A stretch of 64,000 bases of DNA, taken from assembly GCF_012277275.1 (NCBI RefSeq), contig NZ_CP051155.1:1984001-2048000 (forward strand). The letters run 5' to 3'. The notes below the pieces were generated by a model that was given only the letters and a program-made list of their open reading frames with translations, had not been told where the DNA came from and did not search any database. Below, in pieces: positions 33,611 to 42,351 of this stretch. This stretch comes from Gephyromycinifex aptenodytis (GTDB lineage Bacteria > Actinomycetota > Actinomycetes > Actinomycetales > Dermatophilaceae). The position numbers were made by a program, and so were the translations under genes. How positions within the stretch are numbered: the first letter of the stretch is position 1; every line of letters begins with the position of its first letter.

Positions 33611-34345
33611 TCAGAAGAAGGTCAACTCGACGGCGCTCACCGCCACGAAGGCCGTCACCAGCCTCCCGAACCACACCTGGTCCAGCCGCCCGACCGCCCA
33701 CCGCCCCAACGCTGCCCCCAGCAGCACTGCGGGAGCCAGCACCGGCAGCAGCACGAGGCTGCGGTGCGTCACCAGCCCCAGCGCCACCATGAACGGCAAC
33801 TTGACCAGGTTGACGGCGAAAAAGAACCACGCCGTGGTCCCGAGAAAGGTCCACTTGGCCATGCCCTCACGCAGGAGGTACAGGTTCATCGGCGGGCCGC
33901 CTGCGTTGGCCACCATGGTCGTGAACCCCGCCAGGGCACCATAGGCCCGACCGGCGGCCCGCGACCCCTGCGCCCGCGTCGGCCGCCGCAACGTCCACAG
34001 CTGGACCGCGAGCAGCCCCAGCAAAATCACCCCGATGGTGCGCCGCAACACCTGGTCGTCCACGAGCCGCAGGAACACCACCCCCGAGCCCACCCCGACC
34101 AGCACGGGCACCACCAGCCGGGCCAGCATCCAGCGGTCGACCGTGCGGCGATAAGCCCACGTCCCCACCACGTCCCCGACCAGCAGGAGCAGCAGCAGGG
34201 TTCCTGTCGACTCCTTGGCAGGCAGCGCCAGCGCGAAGAGGCCCACCGCCACCATCGCTGCCCCACCGATCGCGGTCTTGGCGAAGCCGACGACGATCGC
34301 CCCGGCGAGCAGTAGCGACCACGCGAGAAGGCTGAGCTCCGGCAT
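33611..34345 (-). CDS. TSUP (TauE/SafE) family permease
   Basis: 244 residues, about 8 helices, the usual size. Family features: LLAGAIVVGFAKTAIGGAAMVAVGLFALALPAKESTG (about 12-48) and the second-half repeat GALAGFTTMVANAGGPPMNLYLLREGM (about 135-161). TSUP proteins export or import small organic or sulfur-containing anions. GGAGATGG precedes the ATG. It lies between iolC and iolD on the same strand with a terminator separating it from iolD, so its link to inositol is only positional. Confidence 0.8.
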   Translation of the reverse strand: MPELSLLAWSLLLAGAIVVGFAKTAIGGAAMVAVGLFALALPAKESTGTLLLLLLVGDVVGTWAYRRTVDRWMLARLVVPVLVGVGSGVVFLRLVDDQVLRRTIGVILLGLLAVQLWTLRRPTRAQGSRAAGRAYGALAGFTTMVANAGGPPMNLYLLREGMAKWTFLGTTAWFFFAVNLVKLPFMVALGLVTHRSLVLLPVLAPAVLLGAALGRWAVGRLDQVWFGRLVTAFVAVSAVELTFF

Positions 34346-34405
34346 AGGACCATCTCCGGCGGATCAGGTGCGCAGCCGGCTCAAGCAGACCGCGCACGGG
34401 CATGG

Positions 34406-34445
34406 CCGCGGCCCGGCACGTCAGGGCTGACGTGCCGGGCCGCGG
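34406..34445 (-). terminator. 18-bp perfect hairpin after iolD
   Basis: ccgcggcccggcacgtca (34406-34423) and its exact complement (34428-34445) enclose the loop gggc, 13 bp downstream of the iolD stop. Confidence 0.78.
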
Positions 34446-34458
34446 GACAGCGTTGGCG

Positions 34459-36417
34459 TCACAGGTAGTGGCGCTGGACCTTCTTCTCCGCGGTGTACTC
34501 CGTGAAGGCTTGCTGAGTGGACTCCAACTCGGAGACCTCCGACACCGGCACATCCCACCAGGCGCACCCGGGCGGGTTGGGACCGGTGAGATCGGTCTGG
34601 ATATAGAGCACGACGGCGCCCGGGGTCTGCACGGCCGTGGCATAGCCGTTCTTGAACTCCTCGATGCCGTTACAGCGCAGCACAGTGGCGCCCCAGCTCT
34701 CGGCGTTGGCGGCGATGTCGAAGGGCACGGGGCCCCCGTCGAGACGGCCGCTCTCACGGTTACGCATGCGGTACTTCGTGCCGAAGCGCTGCGAACCGCG
34801 GGACTCCGACAGTGCCCCGATCGAGGCGAAGCCGGAGTTGTCGAGAATGACGAAGATGACGTTGAGCTGCTCGGACACGATGGTCGCCAACTCCATCGGC
34901 AGCATCTGATAGGTGCCGTCGCCGACGATCGCCACAACCTTGCGGTCGGTGTGCCCGGCCGCGTCGAGCGCGAGCCGCACACCCATTGACGCCGGGATCT
35001 CGTAGCCCATACACGAGAAGGCGTACTCCAGGTGATACTGCTCCGGCGTGCGCGCCCGCCAGAGGGCCTGCAGGTCTCCGGGCATGGAGCCGGCAGCATT
35101 GATGACGACGTCCCGCTCGCCCATGAGTTCGTTGAGCGCGCCGAAGACTTCGGTCTGCGCCGGGAGCGGCTGGTGGTCGCGGTGATAGCACTCTTCGATG
35201 ACCTTGTCCCACTCGGCCCACAGGTCCGCAGCGCGCTGCTGGTATGCCGCGTCCGTGCTCCAGCCGTCAAGCCCGTCCTGTAGGGCCGAGAGCGCCTCGC
35301 GAGCGTCAGAGACGAGCATCGTCGCGGAGTGTTTGGCTGCGTCGAAGGCCGTCACGTTGACGTTGACGAAGCGGACGTCGGGGTTGGCGAAGACAGTGTG
35401 CGAGGCGGTCGTGAAGTCGGAGTAGCGCGTGCCGACGCCGATGACCAGGTCCGCCTCGCGGGCGAGGGTGTTGGCGGCACTGTTGCCCGTGGACCCGAGA
35501 CCACCGACGGACAGCGCATGGTCGAAGTTGATCGCGCCCTTGCCAGCCTGTGTGTCCGCCACCGGGATGCCGGTGGCCGTTGTGAAGGCCCGCAGCACCT
35601 CGCTGGCGCCGGAGTAGATCACTCCGCCCCCGGCGACGAGCAGCGGCTTCTTCGCAGCCTTGATCGCCTCGACCGCGCGCTTGAGCGCAGCGGGCTCCGG
35701 CACCGGGCGGGCCACGTGCCACACGCGTTTACGGAACATCTCGACGGGCCAGTCGAAGGCCTCCGCCTGCACGTCTTGCGGCAGGCAGATCACGACGGCA
35801 CCGGTCTCGGCCGGGTCGGTGAGGACGCGCATCGCGTTGAGCAAGCTGGGGATCAACTGCTCGGGTCGGTTGATGCGATCCCAGAAGCGCGACACCGGCT
35901 TGAACGCGTCGTTGACCGACACGTCCAGCGAGCGCGGGTCCTCGAGTTGCTGAAGCACCGGGTCCGGGTAACGCGTGCTGAACTGGTCGGAGGGGAAGAG
36001 CAGCACCGGCAGACGGTTGGTAGTCGCAAGGGCTGCGCCGGTAACCATATTGAGGGCGCCGGGGCCGATGGAGCTGGTGACCGCCAGGGTCTGCAGCCGC
36101 TCAGTGGTTTTTGCGTAGGCGGCAGCCGCGTGCACCGCGCCCTGCTCGTTGCGGGCCAGGTAGTAGGGCAGGTGCTGCTCGTCCGCGCCGGTGGGCCCGC
36201 CCCCCTGCTCCTGGGTTTCCAGGGCGACCTGGTCCTGCAGGAGCCCCTGGCCGATGCCGGCGACGTTGCCGTGCCCGAAGATGCCGAACATGCCTGCGAC
36301 CAGGCGCTGTTCGACCCCGTCACGCTCGGACCACTGGTTGGACAGGAAGCGCACGATGGCCTGGCCGACGGTCAATCGCAGGGTCGGTGCTGCGTCATAG
36401 GGATAGTGCGAGGTCAT
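34459..36417 (-). CDS. iolD: 3D-(3,5/4)-trihydroxycyclohexane-1,2-dione acylhydrolase
   Basis: 652 residues, thiamine diphosphate enzyme. The N-terminal PYR domain has GMFGIFGHGNVAGIGQGL (about 43-60) and YYLARNEQGAVHAAAAYAK (about 85-103). A central TPP-fold domain with KPLLVAGGGVIYSGAS follows (about 255-270). The C-terminal PP domain carries the cofactor motif VAIVGDGTYQMLPMELAT, then NVIFVILDNSGFASIGALSES. It opens the inositol ring to 5-deoxy-glucuronate. AGAGGATCG precedes the ATG. Terminators on both sides suggest it is transcribed alone; I see no 14-bp operator upstream. Confidence 0.95.
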   Translation of the reverse strand: MTSHYPYDAAPTLRLTVGQAIVRFLSNQWSERDGVEQRLVAGMFGIFGHGNVAGIGQGLLQDQVALETQEQGGGPTGADEQHLPYYLARNEQGAVHAAAAYAKTTERLQTLAVTSSIGPGALNMVTGAALATTNRLPVLLFPSDQFSTRYPDPVLQQLEDPRSLDVSVNDAFKPVSRFWDRINRPEQLIPSLLNAMRVLTDPAETGAVVICLPQDVQAEAFDWPVEMFRKRVWHVARPVPEPAALKRAVEAIKAAKKPLLVAGGGVIYSGASEVLRAFTTATGIPVADTQAGKGAINFDHALSVGGLGSTGNSAANTLAREADLVIGVGTRYSDFTTASHTVFANPDVRFVNVNVTAFDAAKHSATMLVSDAREALSALQDGLDGWSTDAAYQQRAADLWAEWDKVIEECYHRDHQPLPAQTEVFGALNELMGERDVVINAAGSMPGDLQALWRARTPEQYHLEYAFSCMGYEIPASMGVRLALDAAGHTDRKVVAIVGDGTYQMLPMELATIVSEQLNVIFVILDNSGFASIGALSESRGSQRFGTKYRMRNRESGRLDGGPVPFDIAANAESWGATVLRCNGIEEFKNGYATAVQTPGAVVLYIQTDLTGPNPPGCAWWDVPVSEVSELESTQQAFTEYTAEKKVQRHYL

Positions 36418-36457
36418 CGTCGATCCTCTCGAGAGTCGGTGTGCCGCAGCCCAGGGG

Positions 36458-36489
36458 TCACCGGCGCCCTGTGATGGGGGCGCCGGTGA
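36458..36489 (-). terminator. Hairpin between transaldolase gene and iolD
   Basis: tcaccggcgccc (36458-36469) pairs with gggcgccggtga (36478-36489), about 60 bp after the transaldolase stop on the minus strand. Confidence 0.65.
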
Positions 36490-36547
36490 CAGTGGACCAG
36501 CGGGTCAGGCACGGGCAGATCGGCACGAACGGTCTAGTTGCCGGTGA

Positions 36548-37615
36548 TCAGGGTGCCGGGATCAGGATGTCGCGGACGACCTGGTCGAGTTCCTCATCGG
36601 CGCCGAGGAACTGACGCAGCGTCTTGCGGGTAGCGCCGAAGGTGTCGAATTCCTCGTGTGTCATGCCGTCGACGTCGTACGCGCGGCGGAACTCGGGGAT
36701 CTTCTGGTAGAGAGCTTCCACGATGGCCGGGTCCACGGGGACGCTCATGCGCTCGGGGAGCTCGGCGCCGCCGTCGACGATCTGCTTCTGCCACTTGAAG
36801 GGCGGGGAGATGACGACGTCGCCGCCGACGAACTCGCTGAGCTGCAGCGTGTTACGGAAGGCCGCGGACAGCAGACGCGAGCGCAGGCCGCGCTCGGCGA
36901 AGATCGCGTAAGCCTTCTTGAACGCGGCAACACCCGCCCACTCGAGGTACTCGGGGTCGATGTCGATGCCCTCGCGAGAGACGCACTCCTTGAGCCAGTC
37001 GTCGAGGCGCCCGCACATGATGGTGACGACCGGGCCCATGCCGTCGATGCTCTTGCCCTCGGCCTCGCGGCGCTTGAGGCCCCGCTCGATGGCCTCGGCA
37101 GCTTCGACAGCCTGCGGGACGGTGAAGGACACCGTGACGTTGATGTTGACGCCTCGGTAGGTCGCTTCCTCGATTGCCACGATGCCGGCCTTGGTGGCGG
37201 GGATCTTGACGATGATGTTCTTGGCGAGCCCGGCGAAGTACTCGGCCTGGTCAGCGAGCTTGGCGGCGCTGCGGGCCAGGCGCGGGTCGGTCTGCATGGA
37301 GAGGCGACCGTTGCGGCCTTCGTACTTGTCGAAGGCGGGCTCGAGCAGCTTGGCGGCGTCGATGGAGAGCTCCTCGACAACCTTCCAGCCGATCTCGGAC
37401 TCGCTGGCCTCGGGCATCTCGGCGTCGAGCTCGGCGATGCGTGCGCTCCAACGGGGCAGGTCAGCCTTGACACAGGCGACGGCGATGACGGGGTTGCAGG
37501 TCGCGCCCACGGCGCCGTACGCGATCGACTGCTTGAGCTCGACCGGATCGGCCGAGTCGTTCCAGAGGACGGTGGTGGGGTTGGCCTCCACCATCGAGTT
37601 GAGGTTGGTGCTCAT
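36548..37615 (-). CDS. Transaldolase-family protein of the inositol cluster
   Basis: About 355 residues from the ATG beginning MSTNLNSMVEANPTTVLWNDSA; the longer frame upstream runs through the operator and is rejected. Class I aldolase features: GAVGATCNPVIAVACVKADLP (about 34-54), IIVKIPATKAGIVAIEEATYRGVNINVTVSFTVPQAVEAAEAIERGL (about 135-182) with the probable Schiff-base Lys, and a C-terminal HEEFDTFGATRKTLRQFL. A control site identical in layout to those of iolT and iolC precedes it. It may act on sugar intermediates released during inositol use; the substrate is unknown. Confidence 0.8.
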   Translation of the reverse strand: MSTNLNSMVEANPTTVLWNDSADPVELKQSIAYGAVGATCNPVIAVACVKADLPRWSARIAELDAEMPEASESEIGWKVVEELSIDAAKLLEPAFDKYEGRNGRLSMQTDPRLARSAAKLADQAEYFAGLAKNIIVKIPATKAGIVAIEEATYRGVNINVTVSFTVPQAVEAAEAIERGLKRREAEGKSIDGMGPVVTIMCGRLDDWLKECVSREGIDIDPEYLEWAGVAAFKKAYAIFAERGLRSRLLSAAFRNTLQLSEFVGGDVVISPPFKWQKQIVDGGAELPERMSVPVDPAIVEALYQKIPEFRRAYDVDGMTHEEFDTFGATRKTLRQFLGADEELDQVVRDILIPAP

Positions 37616-37690
37616 GGCGTGCCTCCAGTGCACTGAGGTCCTGCTGAGATTCGAGGGGTTCTGTGCCATTGAACCGCTGCGCAACACCCC

Positions 37691-37716
37691 TGTCAATCGA
37701 TTGTCCTTACAAAGTA
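37691..37716 (-). promoter_or_regulatory. Inositol-regulon operator and promoter elements, transaldolase gene
   Basis: ATTGTCCTTACAAA (37700-37713). On the minus strand TACTTT overlaps the upstream edge (37711-37716) and TTGACA follows 3 nt downstream (37691-37696). Confidence 0.65.
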
Positions 37717-38244
37717 ACATTTTGCCTCGCCACGCTGCTCCGAGCTTGTCCCGACCTCGGCTTGACTCCGACACCTGCCGCTACGTTGATCCGCTCCGGG
37801 TCTGGCCGACCCCGCCTCCTACCTGCGTCGGGGCTACACACTCCCGAGCCCCCGCCCAGAACGCCGGACCGGCGCAGCAGGCAGCCCCACACCGGCGTCG
37901 GTCGACACCAGGTTCGCTGCCAGGGGGCGCGGCTTCGGGTACACACCCAGACCTGAGATCGGGCGCCCACTCTCTCCTGGGTGCCGACCCAACCACCCAG
38001 ACCCCCTCCGTCCCGAAAGGGTTCCCCACCGCTGCCATTCGCGGCTGAGATACATGCGGGAGCCTGGATAGTCGTGGTCTGGACGGCTGTTCAGTACGCT
38101 CTACCTGGACGCGCGTTCGCATGATCTGGGGAGATCGAACGGCGTCCCAGCCCTACGAGGCTGTTAGCGGGGGTCGGCTTGGGCAACCTTGGCCGATAGG
38201 GGGCGGCGCGCCGAGAGGCGAGCCGCGAACGAACGGATGGGGAT
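37717..38244. other. Divergent gap, no gene seen
   Basis: About 530 bp between the inositol cluster and the next plus-strand gene. Frames are Pro/Arg-rich with no product. GAACGGATGGGGATATG at the right end is near the next start. Confidence 0.5.
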
Positions 38245-38901
38245 ATGTCAGCACTGCACCTCGGCCTCTTGGCCGCATCGGTCAGCCTGGTCGGTATCAC
38301 GGCAGCCACGAGCGAATCGTTGCGGCGCCGCGAATCCACTCTGCCCGCCCTCGGTTACGTCGTCGGAACCGGGCTTTCTGTGGGTAACGCCGCATGCCTG
38401 CTGCCGAGCACACCCCTCTGGTACTCGGCCCTCTTGGTCCCGCTCAGCGTGGCCGGCATGCTCTGGTTCCTGGCCAGCGTTGCCAGTGCGCGACCTAGCC
38501 GGCTGCGCACCGCCCACAGCGTTCACACGACTGGCAACGTCCCCACTGTGGTGCAGGGCAGCGTGCGTAAGCCGGTGCCGTTGCATGTCGTGCGTGACAC
38601 CAGCCCGCAGCCTGCGATTGAACCGCCCCGCGAACCGGTCTCAGCAACCCAGCAGACCTTTGCTGAAGCGGGCCCCGCGCACGGCTGGGCCGCTGCAGGT
38701 CAAGGCCCGTATGTTGCAGCCCACATCGAGCGGTATGTGGATGCCCGCGGCACTCGTCGCGCCCACGGCAGCTACGGGCCCCGCCGGCACACCGGCGAGG
38801 ACCCCACCGCTCGCTTCCTCAAACTGGCTCGCGCCTACGGCGTCGACCACCCGGGTCGTCCGGGGCACTCCGGCTCCAGCGGACGCTCCTACCGCGCCTG
38901 A
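38245..38901 (+). CDS. Unrecognised membrane protein with disordered tail
   Basis: 218 residues. Two or three hydrophobic stretches occupy the first 85 residues (HLGLLAASVSLVGITAA, YVVGTGLSVGNAACLLPS, ALLVPLSVAGMLWFLASVA). The remaining 130 are polar, rich in Pro, Gly, His and Arg, and probably cytoplasmic and disordered, with a short ordered-looking DPTARFLKLARAYGVD segment. No family recognised. It stands alone, convergent with putP. Confidence 0.65.
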   Translation: MSALHLGLLAASVSLVGITAATSESLRRRESTLPALGYVVGTGLSVGNAACLLPSTPLWYSALLVPLSVAGMLWFLASVASARPSRLRTAHSVHTTGNVPTVVQGSVRKPVPLHVVRDTSPQPAIEPPREPVSATQQTFAEAGPAHGWAAAGQGPYVAAHIERYVDARGTRRAHGSYGPRRHTGEDPTARFLKLARAYGVDHPGRPGHSGSSGRSYRA

Positions 38902-39021
38902 GACTGCACAGACTGCCACCGCTGCAGCCACGTGTCCGCGCCGTCACTGACCGCCTAGCCACGCTCCGCGTTGGAGCCGTTCCGAGAACGCAGGAACAGC
39001 ATTCCGCGCTGGCCGGACAAC

Positions 39022-39059
39022 GAACAGCACTGTCGAGGCGAACCTCGACAGTGCTGTTC
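39022..39059. terminator. 17-bp perfect hairpin with CGAA loop
   Basis: gaacagcactgtcgagg and its complement flank the tetraloop cgaa. It lies between the convergent membrane-protein and putP genes and could serve both. Confidence 0.75.
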
Positions 39060-39201
39060 ACAACAGGGGGCAGGCGGCAGGCGCATCGGCGCCCGACCGT
39101 CGCGGCCGGGCGCAGGTGACCAGCACCGCGTGACCGCGCTGCAGCCAGCCCGCCTATGTCCTCAGAGCCGCGCAGTCAGCCCGCTTCGGCGGGCCGTTCG
39201 C

Positions 39202-40755
39202 TCACGGCTCAGCGATCAGCGGGGCTTCCTCATCAACAAGAATCCGGGCGCTGAGCCGCTTCATCTGCGTGAAGTCGGTCTCGATCTTCTCGTTGCGCTT
39301 GTAAGTGATCAGGCTGACGACGACTGCCACCAGCAGGTGCAGCAGGAAGCCTGGCAGGATCTCGTACAGGCCGAACAGGGCCGTGGCCCGATCCCCGCCC
39401 CAGGTCGTGGAGGGGCCCCAGAAAGCCACCGTCAACGCACCCACGACCATCCCGGCCAAGGCGCCGGAGGCAGTGAGCTTGCGCCAGTACAGCGACAACA
39501 CGACCGTCGGGCCGAAAGCGGCACCGAAGCCGGCCCAGGCAAAGGCCACCAGCCGCAGAATTGTCGAGTTCTGCTCCCAGGCGAGAATTCCGGCGATGAC
39601 CGCCACACACAAGACCGCGAGCCGGCCCATCCCGACGTAGTGGTTGTCGCTCTTGGAAGACTCGCCGCGGTGTTGACCGAGCGCTTTGTAGAGGTCCTCG
39701 ATCAATGCCGAAGAAGTAACGATCATCTGGCTGGACATCGTGCTCATGATTGCTGCCAGCACCGCGGCCAGCATGAAGCCCGCGATGATCGGGTGGAAGA
39801 AGGCCTGCCCGAGCCGGATGTACACCGTCTCGGTGTCGGGGCCCTCCAGCGGTGTCCCCGACTGTTGGAAGTAGGCGATGCCGACCAGAGCTGTGCCGGC
39901 AGCACCCAAAACGGAGAAGATCATCCAGCCGATACCGATGCGACGACCGGCGGTGGCTTCCTGGGCGTTGCGTAGCGCCATGAACCTGACGATGATGTGC
40001 GGTTGCCCGACGTAGCCCAAACCCCAGGCCAATGCCGAGATCACCCCCACGGCGGAGGCGCCAGCGAACATGCTCAAGTGGGTGGGGCTGGCCGCCAACG
40101 CTGCGGTCTTGACGCCTTCGAGCCCACCGACCCGGGACAGCCCCACCAGGGGAACGGCCACGAGCGCGGCGACCATCATGATTCCCTGCACGAAGTCGGT
40201 ATAACTGACGGCCAAGAAGCCGCCGAAGAGCGTGTAGGCCACCGTGACCGACACGATCAGGAGCAGGCCCTCGTGGTAACCGCGCCCGAAAGTGCTCTGA
40301 TAGAAGACGCCGGAGGCGACCATCCCGGAGCTGACGTAGAACGTGAAGAACACCAGGATGATGACTCCCGAGGCGATGCGCAGCATGCGGGATTGGTCGT
40401 GCAGCCGGTTCTCCAAGAAGCTGGGGATAGTGATGGAGTTGTTGGCGACCTCGGTGTATGCCCGCAGCCTGGGCGCGACGAACTTCCAGTTCAGCCAGGC
40501 GCCGACGGTCAGACCGACCGCGATCCACGCTTCGACGAGCCCAGCGGCATAGATTGCGCCCGGCAGCCCCATGAGTAGCCATCCGGACATGTCTGCAGCG
40601 CCCGCAGAGAGCGCGGCTACCGCGGGTGACAAACCACGGTCCCCGAGCATGTAACCGTCGAGGTTGTGGGTCTTTCGATATGAGTAGAAACCGATGAACA
40701 ACATGCCGGCGAGGTAAATCGCCATCGTGGCTGCCTGGTAGAAGAGAGGACTCAC
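39202..40755 (-). CDS. putP: Sodium/proline symporter
   Basis: 517 residues from the GTG at 40755, preceded by CGGAG; the upstream part of the open frame is unlike the family. Sodium:solute symporter features: GDRGLSPAVAALSAGAADMSGWLLMGLPGAIY (about 38-69), SWLxN-like AWLNWKFVAPRLR, SYTDFVQGIMM (about 182-192), LGYVGQPHIIVRFMA (about 241-255) and AAIMSTMSSQMIVTSS (about 326-341), all close to PutP of other bacteria. It imports proline as nutrient or osmoprotectant. Confidence 0.9.
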   Translation of the reverse strand: MSPLFYQAATMAIYLAGMLFIGFYSYRKTHNLDGYMLGDRGLSPAVAALSAGAADMSGWLLMGLPGAIYAAGLVEAWIAVGLTVGAWLNWKFVAPRLRAYTEVANNSITIPSFLENRLHDQSRMLRIASGVIILVFFTFYVSSGMVASGVFYQSTFGRGYHEGLLLIVSVTVAYTLFGGFLAVSYTDFVQGIMMVAALVAVPLVGLSRVGGLEGVKTAALAASPTHLSMFAGASAVGVISALAWGLGYVGQPHIIVRFMALRNAQEATAGRRIGIGWMIFSVLGAAGTALVGIAYFQQSGTPLEGPDTETVYIRLGQAFFHPIIAGFMLAAVLAAIMSTMSSQMIVTSSALIEDLYKALGQHRGESSKSDNHYVGMGRLAVLCVAVIAGILAWEQNSTILRLVAFAWAGFGAAFGPTVVLSLYWRKLTASGALAGMVVGALTVAFWGPSTTWGGDRATALFGLYEILPGFLLHLLVAVVVSLITYKRNEKIETDFTQMKRLSARILVDEEAPLIAEP

Positions 40756-41022
40756 GAATCGCTCCGATTGTGGGGGCCGAGTCCGGCTCGACCGCGTCGT
40801 CGTGGGCCGAAGCGTACAGGCGCGGTTTGCCCTGCAACAGGACAAGCGCCACAGATCGCCCACAGAATCACCGAAGCTCACCCACGCTCAGGTGGTCAGG
40901 TGTCCGCTCGGTGAGACCACCCAGCCCTTCACCGTTAACACGCTTCTATCCGTACTAATGTCGTGCCCCGTCGACTGTGCCAGTCGGCGTCTCTTGGTAC
41001 TACCTCCCCCGAAGGAGCCCGC

Positions 41023-42252
41023 ATGCTGTTGTCCGCCGAGTCAACCGAGGTCGTCGAAGCGACCGCCGGCGTCGTTGCTGAGCACGCTGTCGAGATCACC
41101 TCTCGCTTCTACCCTGCGATGTTCAAGGCCCACCCGGAGCTTCTCAACATCTTCAACGAGGCCGACCAGGCCCTCGGCGAGCAGCCGCAAGCGCTGGCTG
41201 CCTCGGTGGTCGCCTACGCGGTTCAACTCATCGACCCGGATGCTCCCTCGTTCGAGCCCGTCATGCAGCGCATCGCCCAGAAGCACGTCTCTCTCGGTAT
41301 CACCGCGACGCAATACACCATCGTCGGGCGCTACCTGCTGCGCGCGGTGGGAGAGGTGCTCGGTGAGGCTGTCACCCCGCAGGTAGCCGCCGCTTGGGAT
41401 GAGGTCTATTGGCTGTTCGCCTTGCAACTGGCCGCCGAGGAGGCCAAGGTTTACGCCCAGCAAGGCATCGACCCGGAGAACCCGTGGCGCGACTTCCGTA
41501 TCGTCGAGCGCCGCGATGAGGTCACCATCGATGGTGAGCCTGAGGTCGTCACCTTCGTCCTGGCGCCGGTCGATGGTCAGCCCGTCCCGCAGCACCGCGC
41601 CGGGCAGTACATCACCGTCAACGCAGCCCTGCCGAACGGCACGACGCAGCCACGTCAGTACACGCTCTCGGCCGGACCTCGGCCCGACTCCCAGCAGATC
41701 ACCGTGCGGCGGGTCCGCGCCAGCGATGACGCACCGGCCGGCGTCGTCTCCCACCACCTCATCGACTCCTGCCCCGTGGGGAGCACGCTGCAGGTGTCCG
41801 TGCCGTGCGGTGACGTGATGTTGGACGACTCGGACTCTCCCCTCGTTCTTGTCAGCGCGGGGGTAGGCATCACCCCGATGGCAGCGATCCTGGATGACCT
41901 GGCGCAGCGTCGTCCGAACCGGCCGGTGATCCTGGCCCACGCGGACCGCAGTGCCGCCAGCCACGCCATGTACGAGGCGGTGACGGCGAGCGCATCGCGA
42001 CTGGAGAAGGCGCTCTCGCACCTGTGGTATGAAGAAGCCGCTGATGAATCACGCAGCGCCGAGCAGGGCCTGATGGACTTGTCGAGCCTCGAGATCCCCG
42101 GTGACGCCCAGGTGTTCATGTGCGGGCCGCTACCGTTCATGCGCCAAGCCCGCCGCACGTTGCTCGACAAGGGCGTCGCTCCTGAGGCCATCCGCTACGA
42201 GGTGTTCGGCCCCGACCTATGGGCGCAGAACCCGGACAGCGCCGCCGCCTGA
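41023..42252 (+). CDS. hmp: Flavohemoprotein, nitric oxide dioxygenase
   Basis: 409 residues from the ATG at 41023, preceded by GAAGGAG. The globin domain (1-145) has a distal Tyr near residue 30 and the proximal His88 (QKHVSLGI). The FAD domain carries RQYTLS at 211-216. The NAD domain has LVSAGVGITPMAAIL (about 285-299), VFMCGPLPFMRQ (about 385-396) and YEVFGP. It oxidises nitric oxide to nitrate. A nitric-oxide-responsive site is expected upstream, but I cannot identify one. It is followed by a terminator and the thioesterase gene. Confidence 0.93.
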   Translation: MLLSAESTEVVEATAGVVAEHAVEITSRFYPAMFKAHPELLNIFNEADQALGEQPQALAASVVAYAVQLIDPDAPSFEPVMQRIAQKHVSLGITATQYTIVGRYLLRAVGEVLGEAVTPQVAAAWDEVYWLFALQLAAEEAKVYAQQGIDPENPWRDFRIVERRDEVTIDGEPEVVTFVLAPVDGQPVPQHRAGQYITVNAALPNGTTQPRQYTLSAGPRPDSQQITVRRVRASDDAPAGVVSHHLIDSCPVGSTLQVSVPCGDVMLDDSDSPLVLVSAGVGITPMAAILDDLAQRRPNRPVILAHADRSAASHAMYEAVTASASRLEKALSHLWYEEAADESRSAEQGLMDLSSLEIPGDAQVFMCGPLPFMRQARRTLLDKGVAPEAIRYEVFGPDLWAQNPDSAAA

Positions 42253-42314
42253 CCCGGGCTTACTCCTCCTCCCCCCCGGGGCTGGCGCGGCCGGCGGGAC
42301 TGCTCACCCCCGAG

Positions 42315-42351
42315 GGCCCCATCCTGCTCGTTTCCCGGCCAGGATGGGGCC
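42315..42351 (+). terminator. Hairpin after hmp, touching the next start codon
   Basis: ggccccatcct (42315-42325) pairs with aggatggggcc (42341-42351). The right arm ends at the base before the ATG at 42352, so it could also mask the start of the thioesterase gene. Confidence 0.6.
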
